Below are positions 55,251 through 64,000 of a stretch of DNA of 64,000 nucleotides, piece after piece. Source of the DNA: Nigrospora sphaerica. Its lineage: Eukaryota > Ascomycota > Sordariomycetes > Amphisphaeriales > Apiosporaceae. Position 1 is the first letter of the stretch. Each line of letters opens with the position of its first letter. The stretch is from contig JAGVVL010000002.1 in assembly GCA_018287875.1 (NCBI GenBank), forward strand, positions 1,612,001-1,676,000, in the 5' to 3' direction. A program made the translations under genes and the position numbers. Below the pieces are notes generated by a model that saw nothing but the letters and a program-made list of their open reading frames with translations, searched no databases and was not told where the DNA came from.

Positions 55251-56759
55251 TTACAGCTTAGCTTTGCCCCAGGTGCGGCCCGTCTCGTCCTTGTAGGTGG
55301 CGAGCTGATGGCGCTTGCTGTCGCCGGCACCGGCGTGGAGCTGGACGATGCTGTCGAAGACGGTGGCCGAGGGCTTCTTGTTGCGGTTGCCGCGCTCGAC
55401 GTAGTCGCGGGCGCCCTCGCCAACGTAGAGCTGGCGCGGCCGCCAGATCTTGACGCCGCCGGGCTGGAGCATCATCTGGCGCCAGTGGGCGAGCCAGCCG
55501 ACGCAGCGCGGGACGGCGAAGAGGACGGGGTAAAAGTCGAGCGGGAAGCCCATGGCCTGGTAGATGAGGCCCGAGTAGAAGTCGACGTTGGGGTACAGGT
55601 TGCGCCTGCGCATGAATTCGCTCTTGCGCGCGTACTCGGCCAGCGTCAGCGCCGTGTCCAGCAGCTGGTTGCGCCCCGTCACACGGAACACCTCTTCGGC
55701 AAGCTCGCGGATCGCCGTCGAGCGCGGGTCCACGTTCTTGTAGACGCGGTGGCCGAAGCCGACGAGCACGCGCTCGCGCTTCTCCACCTTCTCCATGAAG
55801 GCCGGCACGTTCTCGGGCGAGCCGATCTCGATGAGCATGCGGATCGCGCTCTCGCTGGCGCCGCCGTGCGACGGGCCGTACAGGGCGGCGCAGCCGGCCG
55901 CCACCACGCTGTACGGGTCCACGAGCGAGCTGCCCACCTGCAGGACCGTGGCCGTCGAGCAGTTGACCTCGTGGTCGGCGTGCAGGATGAAGAGGGCGTC
56001 GAGCGCCTTCTCCAGCACCGGGTGCGGCTGGTACTCGTAGCCCGACAGGTGGTCGAGCAGGTACAGGAAGTTGCCCGTGTAGGACAGCCCCTGCGCCGGC
56101 CGGTTGAAGGGGCGGCCCTGGCGCATGCGGTACGAGGCGGCGGCCAGCGTCGGCGCCTTGCCGATGATGCGCAGGATCTGCTTGTCCAGCAGGTCCAGCG
56201 CCTCGAGGTTGCCCGAGGCGGCGCTGGTGAAGAGCTTCTGGCCGGCGAGCGAGGGGTTCGCCTCGGGCGCAAAGGCGCCCAGGGTGGCGAAGGCGGCCGA
56301 CAACATCGACATGGGGTGCGAGTCGTAGCGGAACGACTTGAACATGTTCTCAATGTCTGTGTGCACGTACGTGTGGCGCATGACCGAGTTCTGCCAGTTG
56401 TCGTACTGCGACGTCGTGGGAAGCTCGCCGTAGATGAGCAGGTAGGCGCTCTCGAGGAAGTTGCTCTTCTTCACCAGCTGCTGGATGGGGTAGCCCCGGT
56501 AGCGCAGGATGCCGTCCTGGCCGTTGATGTACGAGATGCGGCTCTGGATCACGGCCGTGTTCATGTAGGCCGGGTCGAACATGCGGAGGCCCTGGTTGGT
56601 CTCATCCTCGGGCCGGTCCTCCGGGGCCGCCGGCGCCTTGATCTGCTTGAAGTCGGTCGCCAGCACCGAATTGTTCTTGATGGGCACCTCGTAGCTCTTG
56701 CCGGTTCGGTTGTCCACGACAGTCAGCGACTGCCGCGGCTCTTTGGGGACGGTGACCAT
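55251..56759 (-). CDS. Citrate synthase with C-terminal peroxisomal signal (AKL)
   Basis: Single exon, 502 residues, first ATG at 56759; the frame runs a little upstream but with no ATG. It condenses acetyl-CoA and oxaloacetate to citrate. The core is complete: GILRYRGYPIQQL (about 86-98), the first active-site His in LFILHADHEVNCS, the second in ALYGPSHGGASESA, GFGHRVYKNVDPRS, and the active-site Asp in YPNVDFYSGLIYQ. The arrangement is that of the bacterial-type (GltA-like) class, not of mitochondrial Cit1. There is no presequence (MVTVPKEPRQ), and the last three residues, A-K-L, form a PTS1. I infer a peroxisomal or glyoxysomal enzyme, perhaps serving fatty-acid or acetate growth. 2-Methylcitrate synthase activity cannot be excluded, although fungal methylcitrate synthases are mitochondrial. 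Confidence 0.93.
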   Translation of the reverse strand: MVTVPKEPRQSLTVVDNRTGKSYEVPIKNNSVLATDFKQIKAPAAPEDRPEDETNQGLRMFDPAYMNTAVIQSRISYINGQDGILRYRGYPIQQLVKKSNFLESAYLLIYGELPTTSQYDNWQNSVMRHTYVHTDIENMFKSFRYDSHPMSMLSAAFATLGAFAPEANPSLAGQKLFTSAASGNLEALDLLDKQILRIIGKAPTLAAASYRMRQGRPFNRPAQGLSYTGNFLYLLDHLSGYEYQPHPVLEKALDALFILHADHEVNCSTATVLQVGSSLVDPYSVVAAGCAALYGPSHGGASESAIRMLIEIGSPENVPAFMEKVEKRERVLVGFGHRVYKNVDPRSTAIRELAEEVFRVTGRNQLLDTALTLAEYARKSEFMRRRNLYPNVDFYSGLIYQAMGFPLDFYPVLFAVPRCVGWLAHWRQMMLQPGGVKIWRPRQLYVGEGARDYVERGNRNKKPSATVFDSIVQLHAGAGDSKRHQLATYKDETGRTWGKAKL

Positions 56760-57644
56760 GGCGGACGGGGCGCGAACCACGGGCAATTCAGAACAGATAT
56801 GGATTACAGGGTACTAATACAGCGTGTCGAAACTACAGGAAACGGTCCTGGTGATGGTGATGGGAACCCCTCAGGCTCGGTCGGCTTTTGTACCACAGCC
56901 GGATGGTTCAGTGCGAGAGCTGGTGACATGTTGAGAGCTATGGGCAATGAAGCGGGCTCGATACCTCGGCTCTGTCGGGTCCCAGTTTTTACCGTTTCCG
57001 GTTTAGCTCGTCTTGCTTACCCGGAAGCCCTGCCTATCCATGTGCTTTCTGCTGATCAGGCCCGGGATTTCCCCTCCCCACGGATACAACCGCTTGCCAC
57101 GCTCGATGCGCGTCTGGACGTCCCCCCATGCCGTCGTTGGAGCGTACGACGGTCAGGTCGATGTTTGGTGTGCACGCATGGGGGGGAATGGTTCCCGATG
57201 CCGAGGATCCATTCCCGGGGTCATTAGCCGCTGGGGCTTGCCAAGGCGACGTGCATTAGGCAAATAGATGGATGTAAAGTAGCGAAGGGCCACGACACGG
57301 GGCGTTGATGCTTCCCCAGCCAGTTTGGCAAAGAACATGTAGGTACTTTCTTTCCACACGGGCTTCCCATCCATCCATATTACCCACCGCGACCCGAGCC
57401 CACGGCCCCGTTATAGGGGCAACCGAAACTCGTCACCACGCGGCATCACGTTGGCGCATCTGCACGTGACGGCCCTTGATGAACATCCATCGCATGATGT
57501 ATTCACAGAAGCAGATTGGTATCATTGCATCAGCTGCCTGCGATCCGTCGCAAAAGCAAAACAAAACACCCCTCATCTTTCCGAGGCCTATCGGTCACCT
57601 AGGCCCGCCACCAGAGCACTTTCATAAACACCTGTCTCCCAGTA
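56760..57644. other. Intergenic region
   Basis: 885 bases between the citrate synthase start codon and the stop codon of the MFS gene, both minus-strand. No other feature recognised. Confidence 0.6.
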
Positions 57645-59337
57645 TTATGCCAAGGCATCGTTGTCGCCCGCCTTCTTGTGCTCCAGTGCCGCCACTGGCG
57701 CAACATCGGCCACCGTCTCGTCCGTGTCCTTCAGGTCCTCCTCGAGAGACGTCGTGTCTTTGATCTTCATCACGATGACCGGGGCCGCGATGAGCAGAGC
57801 TCCGGCAAGAATGCCCCACTATAGAAGTCACGTTAGCAATCCCGTTTCGACACATTTACAACAAATGGAACGGGATACGAGGGTCGCCTATCAAAACGTA
57901 CGTTAATGGCGAACTCGGTCATGAATTCCATCTCGAACGAGTCCAAGCGCCAAAAGATGGCAGCGCCCGCGGACTGGATGCCCTTGTAGTAGCCGGCCAT
58001 GTTGGCGGCCTTCCGGCCCGAGTTGGAGAGCGCGCCCATGTACCTAAAAGCGTTATCAGCAAGCGGTTCGCCGAGGAGAAAGGGGGAATGGTTGTGAGGG
58101 GGGTGGCGCCTTCATACCAGTAGATGGAGGTCTGCCATGCCGCGTCGTAAAAGCCGTAGAAGATATACAGGAACATGGGCCCGATGTACAGCTCGCCCCC
58201 GGCCGTCCAGTCCAGCTTGGTCTCGATGAGCTTGGACTCGGACCGCAGTGGCTGCTTCTTCTGCCAGGCGTAGCCTCCGCCCCAAATGACAAAGGTGAGA
58301 GCAAAGAGCACGGCGAAGGAGGCGCGGGCGCGGGTGCTGCGGCGCACCTTGCTGATGTCCAGCGCGAAGCCAAAGATGACGGCGCCGAAGATCTGCGCCA
58401 GCCAGTACAACAAGCTGTTCAGCGCGCGGGTCCGGGGGTTAAAGGTCGCCCCGTTGAGGCCGTTCTGCTGGTACGTGTAGAAGATGTTGGAGACGAAGAA
58501 CATGGGGAAGAGCAGGACGATCCAGGGCGCGGCCAGCAGGGTGTCCCAGAGGCCCTTAAACTCGGACTGCCACGAGGGATTCTTCATGAGAATGACGTGC
58601 GACCCGTCCTCCCGCTGGATCTTGTCGGCGTCGCACAGGAACAGGGCCAGGACGGCGCCGGCGAACATGAGGACGATGAAGGCGACGTAGGTGCCGTCGG
58701 TGACCGTATTGGAGCCGTTGTTGATGTTTTGGCCCAGCGGGATCAGGCTGCCGATGACGGCGCCCAGGTTGAAGATGATCCAGAACCAGCTGATGTAGCG
58801 GCCCTTGCTGTCCTCGGGGGGGTAGGCCATCATGATGGCGCCCTGGCCGGCCCACAGCAGACCGGCGCAGACGCCGAGGAAGGCACCGGCGAAGATGACG
58901 AAGCCGATGTTGTGCGTGTGGACGTAGCACAGGATGCTGGCGGCGTAGATGCAGTAGCCGAGGCCGCCGAAGGACAGCGTCAGCCGGAGCCCCAGGCGGT
59001 TGGCGAAGGTGCCCGAGAAGAAGCCCACGACGGCGAAGGTCGAGTAAAGGGCGACGTTGGCGTGGTCCGCCACGGTGGGGTCGTCGAGGCCGGCTCCGCC
59101 GAGGCCGCTCAGCGCGTTGAACATGCCGGGGCACAGGAAGCAGACCAGCGACACCATGAACAACTGCACCTTGGGCGAGGCGTACCAGAGCTCCCGTTTG
59201 CCGACCTTGAACCCCTTGTGCATCCAGCCCGCCGGCCGGGCGATGGGCTCACCGGCGACCGCGTGGACGGTCCCGGCCTCGGCGGGCGGTTTCTCCGCCG
59301 CCGCTGATGCGGCGGACATGTCGTGCTTTTCGGCCAT
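57645..59337 (-). CDS. UNC93-like major facilitator (DUF895-type MFS protein)
   Basis: Three exons, 59337-58118, 58043-57902 and 57818-57645, all in phase, 511 residues. About eleven or twelve membrane segments are visible, beginning with VQLFMVSLVCFLCPGMFNAL near residue 59. Family landmarks are CPGMFNALSGLGGAG, NALYSTFAVVGFFSG-like NVALYSTFAVVGFF, LLWAGQGAIMMAYPPEDSKG after helix 4, NLGAVIGSLIPLGQN in helix 5, and YQQNGLNGATFNPRTRALN before helix 8. Exon 2 gives WYMGALSNSGRKAANMAGYYKG and exon 3 the last helix (WGILAGALLIAAPVIVM), followed by an acidic cytoplasmic tail. UNC93-type proteins in fungi are orphan transporters or regulators; no substrate can be assigned. Confidence 0.92.
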
Positions 59338-61167
59338 TATTGCTTGACCGCGTGGGTGGTGGTGGGGTGACGACTAGGCCGACGATTAGAAGAGCGAGTG
59401 CCTAGTGAGGCAGGCTGTTGAGACGTGCGGTCCGTTAGCGGCAGAGCCTCATGACTGTCGTACCAAAAGGTGTCGCGCTTGTGCTCGCCCAGAGGCTGAC
59501 GACCTGGCGCAGGCGGATAGACTGCCCAAGCTATGAGGACAGCGGCCGAGTGCAGATCCAGGTATCAATGGAGGGGGGGTTCGTACCAGGACGGCTGAGA
59601 GGCAGCTGTAGCGCCGGGTCTTGGGTGTGCCTTTTTGCTACCTGGAGCCGTGTGTCACGGCGAGGAGGCGCAGGTATACCCGGGGGAGGCGGCGACGCGC
59701 AGTCGGGATGTTGGGTCTGGGACGAAGTCCAAAAGAGAGGAGGAAATCCGAGCCGTTATTTACGAGTGGACCGTGAGGGTCGCGAGGGCACGTTGGAGGA
59801 TGGATCTGACCGATAAGTGCCGACTAGCCCAGTAGGGTACTTTCAAATCGGGATAGGAGAGACCTGATAGGCACCCGGCCTGACAAACTACTGATGTACT
59901 AAGTAAGCAAGGCGGCTGGGGCTGGGTCGGGGTTTGGACGGGCTCGACAGGGTAGCAATCAACTGGGAGGCGACTCGGATACGATACGGCACCGGTTTGT
60001 ACCGGGGGGGGGAGATAATGGCCGAAGGGGAGGCAGGGAAACGTGCTGTTTGCCGGGTCTGACACACTACCGAACCATCCCACCTCATCCATGGCTGGGT
60101 CACTTCGTTCTGCCGCTACGTAGCATGCCGTGTCACGAGCTGTCATGTTGATCGTCTTTCCACCTTGGCCGGGCCATCCATGGCCATGGCATCCATTGGC
60201 ACCGGCACACGAGACGGACAGAATGGGCTTCCGCCACCAGCACCAACAACTCGGCTCCGCAGCTGCAGCCGAGAGAGGTAGGAATCCCAACAAGATCGGC
60301 CACGCTTGTCCGTCGAAACGAACGTTGCACCGATCCTTTCCCTTTGCCTCCCCCTGGCGGAGGCTGGTACTTGCCTGGCCTGGTCACAGTACTCGACGGC
60401 GCCGTCCCGCCGCGGCGTGGCGGGCATGGGTTTGATAGGCGAGGGTAGGTCAGCGTGGCTGCAGGAGTGTGTGCACCCATCATGAGAAAACATGTGGAGG
60501 GTGCTAAACTGGCTGGACCCTAGGAGTTTTAATAGATGTTCTGTGTACAAGAATCTCTCTGCAGCCTGTCTTGGCCTGCCTTGCCTGGCCGAGGTCTGTC
60601 GCATCCTGCTCTCAAGTTTGCCCAGCCGCGTCCACGATATACTACTGCAAGGGAAAAGAGATTATCGGCAGCAGCGGGGAGAATATGCGTGTGTGCGTGA
60701 GAGAGGAAGAGCGAGAGAAAAGAGGCAGGGGAGGCGGCGCGTGCTTCTGGCCGTCTATCCTTCCTTACCTACCACCTCCTCCGCCCAGGCCCCTTCAGTA
60801 GATAAGCCAACTGGAAAGGAGTGCCTCCGTTCAAGTGGACAGAGGCGGGCCCGCCCACGCGCAGCCCCATTGGGCCTCGCCCGCCCCATCACGAGCTCGC
60901 GCGCACGCGGCCCAGGTCCGGCCACTGATAGAGTGCCGGGAAGCTGTCATTGGTTCGAGAAGCTGGGGAAGCAGGATGCGTGATGTCCCTTTAGGGAAGG
61001 ACGTAGCCCACGGGCGCGGGGGAAGGTCCCCAATTTTCTTCGTCAACCAAGCGCCCTATACCTTTTTTTTTTTTACTAGTAGTACATTTTGTCGCATTCT
61101 TTGCTCATGAGTAGGCGCAACCCATCGGACTCGCATCCGAAGCTCCATGTAACGTTGCCCCCTCCGG

Positions 61168-61205
61168 CTACTTATCCAAGTAACGACTACTTATCCAAGT
61201 AACGA
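61168..61205. repeat. Perfect tandem duplication of a 19-mer
   Basis: CTACTTATCCAAGTAACGA occurs twice in direct tandem, at 61168-61186 and 61187-61205, with no mismatch. Confidence 0.92.
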
Positions 61206-62754
61206 ACGATGGAAGGATGAGGAAGAAGGAGGCTACAGTAAAGCTGGACGCGGGCAACCATCGAGGGAAAGTGCCATCCCCGTGCCGACCGGGCGCATTC
61301 GCCGTCCATTCCAATCCATGCATCGCATCCGTTGTTTGCGGGCTGGAGATTACAGCGACAAGCAGCTACGCCGCGGTTTGCCCGTAGTTCGGCACGCGAC
61401 ACAAGCGTACAAGGTATGGATTTTGGCCGCTCAGCCGCCCTGCAGTGCCAGTGGTATGGATGCAACAAACGCGCGAGGGCCTGGCGGGAAGAGGTCGCAG
61501 GCAAACAAGGCTTCGCTAGGGCCTGGGTTACCACGGACCAAGCAATTCGGCTTCTCGTCCCAGAGGGAGCTAAAAGGTCCATTATTAGAAGCAAGCCGGG
61601 CATGGTTGCTTGGTTAGTGGGCGCCCAAACCTCAGGCCGGTCCGGTAGATTGTAAAAAGACGGGAGTGGCGATGCTGGGAGGGGCCCATCGTGGCGCGAC
61701 GGAAAGCGTGCCCCGTACGGGACTGGGGGGGGGCTCGTTTGCAGACACGACCATCATTTACTGCTCCCTCGTCCAGCCCATGCAGCGTTGGCAGCCATTG
61801 GCGACCCGAGGGAGAGAGCTAATGAGGGGCTTCGTCCACCGCCCGGTATCTGTCGGCTCTCCCGTCGGCTCATTCCGCACACGATAAACGACCACCTCGC
61901 ATACATGCCCCGTACCGCGTATCGTCCCTAGAGCGCCTCGCATGCGCAGCCGCGGCTCCGCTTTCCACCGCCGTGGGATACGAGCTTTTAAATCGGTCTC
62001 CGGGCCGGGTTTCTTTGCCGCCTCACAGGGCTGAACCCATGTTTGCAGCTGCCGTGGCCTGTCTCGCGTAGAAAGACGGCAAGCTGTACTCCGTACACGC
62101 ATCTCTATTGCACGCGTCGTCGGTGCCTCGCATCTCCCGGGACAGAGAGCACTGCACGAGCTGCGGAATCGCCAAGAAGGGGATTCGGCTTTCCGGTTTG
62201 CGCATCATGGAGTTATGGGAGTACGAATCATGTGAGCGGGAGAGCTCGCTCACGCGGTCATGCATTATTGTCTTAGGTAGTAGTAGTCCGGTACATGAAG
62301 CTATGTCTCCTGCACCCGTTCCCCAGGCGTGGCGTGAGCCGCTCGCTGCACATTCCTGGCCGAAGGCAGGTGTGTCCCACACGTGCCTTCCGAAAAATCT
62401 GTTTTATTCTGCATCCGGGGGGTTTTGCCCCCTCCGGTCGGGTCTTCCCCCTCTTAACGCCTTCCAAGACAAAAGTCCCATCCGCAGCTGAGAATCCCGA
62501 GTATTCAAGCGAGGCTAGCCTGATCCATTGCTAATAGCAAATCATTGGAAAGACGGAGACGGCCTCGTGCTGCATGCGCACCCGAAGAAACCTTGACGCC
62601 TTTTCCTGTCCCTCCCTGGGAATACGCGTGAATAGCAACGCAACAATCCAGCCGCGATCCGAAAATCCAACATCATGACATGAAAACGTAAAAGGCTTGG
62701 GTATCAATAGGTACGTGAGGAAAATGGTGACGAGTCGTTGTGGAGGTTAATATA

Positions 62755-62876
62755 GTGATGATGTGATGTGGTGTGTGGTGGTGTGGTGGCAATGTGTTGT
62801 AGTGAGTGTGAGTTTGAGTATGTGTCTTGAGTATGGGTGTGAGTGTGGGTCGGTGCACATGTGGTGGCACAAAAAG
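62755..62876. repeat. GT-rich low-complexity tract
   Basis: About 120 bases almost only of G, T and A on the plus strand (GATGTG, GTGGTG, GAGTGTG units), so CA-rich on the coding strand. It starts about 35 bases after the Ras GEF stop codon and probably lies in that gene's 3' UTR. Confidence 0.8.
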
Positions 62877-62912
62877 GAGCAGCGCCTGTCACATCAATGC
62901 GGCGGCCAACTC

Positions 62913-64000
62913 CTAGACAGGCAACGTCAAGGTGTTGCTGTTGTTGTGGTTATGGCCCCGATCTCGAGTCATCCAACCAAAGAGATCGGCCTTCTGGCCA
63001 CCGTGACCATTCGTGGTAGGCGTTTCCACCTGTGCATTCTCCCTCGGCTCAAGCAACAAGCTCTTCCGGTAATAGCTGACTTGCATGCTGCCCTGGTCTG
63101 TCGATTCCTTGACTCGGACGAGCTCGGCCTGGAGCCAGTCCTGCAGGTCGGCAACCTCGGCGAGGCGGTAGGGTATCTGGAACCGCTGGAGCTCTCCGAT
63201 AATCTTGGCCGTCCGGCTGTGCTTGTCAAAGTTGACAACGGTCAAGCCCTGCTCCTCGCACCCAACGCCCGGCAATTGCTTGGTGGCCGGGTTGCCAATG
63301 TCGACAAAGGTCAGGTCGGTAAGGAACATGCCCAAGAAGGGCAGACAAGGAGGAACGTGCTCTTGGAGATGCGCCCGAAGCACCTTGTTGTTGTTGGCCG
63401 GCTCGACGATGGCCTGCAAGGACTGAAGCATCTCACGGCGCTTGACGCTGATGATGTCCCACGTCTTGCGCAGCCGGCTGATGATGGAACTGTTCAGGCT
63501 GCAGATGATGGACATCAGGCCATCGTAGTTGTGGAGCTTGAAGCACTCGTGGGCGATCTTGATCCATTGCTTGATCGCGGCCGCTCGCTTCTTGACGTCA
63601 GGGTACTGCAGGATGGTTTCGGCGACGAGGTTGGACACATCTGTCGTCAGGGCCGACATGGCCTTTACGTTGGGCGAGTCCGCTCCGCCCTTCTTCATCC
63701 ATTGCGAGCCCAGGAGCTCCTCGGGCAGGATGGAACAGAAGATGGTCATTTGCTTCAGCGTCAGCTGGCGGGCTATCTCCAGTGCGTCGAAGTCGAGAAT
63801 CGAAGGACATGTGCCGCCCGCCTTCCAGTTGTTCAGAAGGTTCTGCTGGCTTCGCGAGATGGCGGGGTTGGGCGCCGGAGTGTCGGCAGGGACGTATTGT
63901 GCAATGGATGTGCTGGTCTTGCCCATAGACGAGACAAGACGGGGTACCAGGGAACCGTCCGTGGACGACACCCGGTCGGCCAGTTCGGCCAAACGTCTAC
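62913..64000 (-). CDS. Ras guanine-nucleotide exchange factor, C-terminal part
   Basis: The frame is open to the window edge, so the N-terminal part is missing; 362 codons are visible before the stop. The RasGEF (Cdc25-homology) domain loads GTP onto Ras-type GTPases at membranes. The visible order is a Ser/Pro linker, then FDALEIARQLTLKQMTIF, LLGSQWMKKG, IKQWIKIAHECFKLHNYDG, SIICSLNSSIISRL (the family's conserved NFNSxxxI-like catalytic hairpin region), LPFLGMFLTDLTFVDIGNP, and the closing segment with VNFDKHSRTAKIIGELQRFQ and RKSLLLEPRE. The final 35 residues are Asn/His/Gly-rich. It is most like fungal Cdc25-type factors. N-terminal features such as an SH3 or RasGEF_N domain would lie outside the window. 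Confidence 0.93.
   Translation of the reverse strand, partial: RRLAELADRVSSTDGSLVPRLVSSMGKTSTSIAQYVPADTPAPNPAISRSQQNLLNNWKAGGTCPSILDFDALEIARQLTLKQMTIFCSILPEELLGSQWMKKGGADSPNVKAMSALTTDVSNLVAETILQYPDVKKRAAAIKQWIKIAHECFKLHNYDGLMSIICSLNSSIISRLRKTWDIISVKRREMLQSLQAIVEPANNNKVLRAHLQEHVPPCLPFLGMFLTDLTFVDIGNPATKQLPGVGCEEQGLTVVNFDKHSRTAKIIGELQRFQIPYRLAEVADLQDWLQAELVRVKESTDQGSMQVSYYRKSLLLEPRENAQVETPTTNGHGGQKADLFGWMTRDRGHNHNNSNTLTLPV

Larger units (their letters stand above)
59338..62912. other. Intergenic region, no gene seen
   Basis: About 3.6 kb between the MFS start codon and the Ras GEF stop codon, both minus-strand. Short overlapping frames only. Contains a T12 run at 61063-61074, a tandem 19-mer and, next to the Ras GEF, a GT-rich tract. 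Confidence 0.5.

Noticed and set aside
54585..57227. 880-codon open frame on the plus strand covering the citrate synthase gene
   Set aside because: Most of it is antisense to a clear citrate synthase. The flanks have no domain, and long antisense frames arise where third positions are nearly all G or C.

Overview
The window is nuclear DNA of a filamentous ascomycete, most likely a Sordariomycete (a Chaetomiaceae-like genome would fit; the species cannot be told from this sequence alone). The evidence is GC-rich genes with short 50-160 bp introns carrying CTAAC-type branch sites, a dispersed single 5S rRNA gene, a HET-domain gene, and fungal orthologues such as Isa1, Mgs1, Bdf1 and Ach1. Gene models below were spliced by hand: each internal junction was accepted only if the reading frame and the conserved protein family both continued across it.

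Layout. 1-9.9 kb holds no gene I can support. 9.9-19.0 kb: a repeat-bearing protein of unknown function (+), the mitochondrial Fe-S assembly factor Isa1 (-), an ARMH3/DUF1741 protein (+), and a membrane-anchored prolyl 4-hydroxylase (-). 19-25 kb: a quiet stretch, then an intron-dense polytopic membrane protein (+) that single reading frames do not reveal, then an extended SDR epimerase (-) with a visible TATA box and a palindromic CRE. 25.5-28.7 kb: a 5S rRNA gene and a three-exon HET-domain gene (+). 29-32.7 kb: Mgs1/WRNIP1 ATPase and a Utp12-domain (Utp5-like) protein, both on -. 32.7-40 kb: a long transcript leader and the BET protein Bdf1 (+). 41-51 kb: an HpcH/HpaI aldolase (-), Ach1 CoA-transferase (+), a DUF1992 protein (-) and a membrane-anchored SGNH-like esterase (-). 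53.9-64 kb: a small four-helix membrane protein, a citrate synthase ending in the peroxisomal signal AKL, an UNC93-like MFS protein, and the C-terminal part of a Ras GEF, all on -.

Function. Most genes are housekeeping: Fe-S assembly, replication-fork maintenance, ribosome biogenesis, chromatin reading and Ras signalling. Ach1 and the AKL-tailed citrate synthase both handle acetyl-CoA and lie about 10 kb apart, but other genes separate them and I do not regard them as a cluster. I found no mobile element, CRISPR array, secondary-metabolite cluster or clearly new system. The most useful non-obvious items are the reconstructed 10-exon membrane protein, the 5S rRNA gene with its upstream TATA, the stop-free 3n intron of Isa1, the double CxxC module in the HET protein, and a nucleotide-level duplication in the gene at 9.9 kb.
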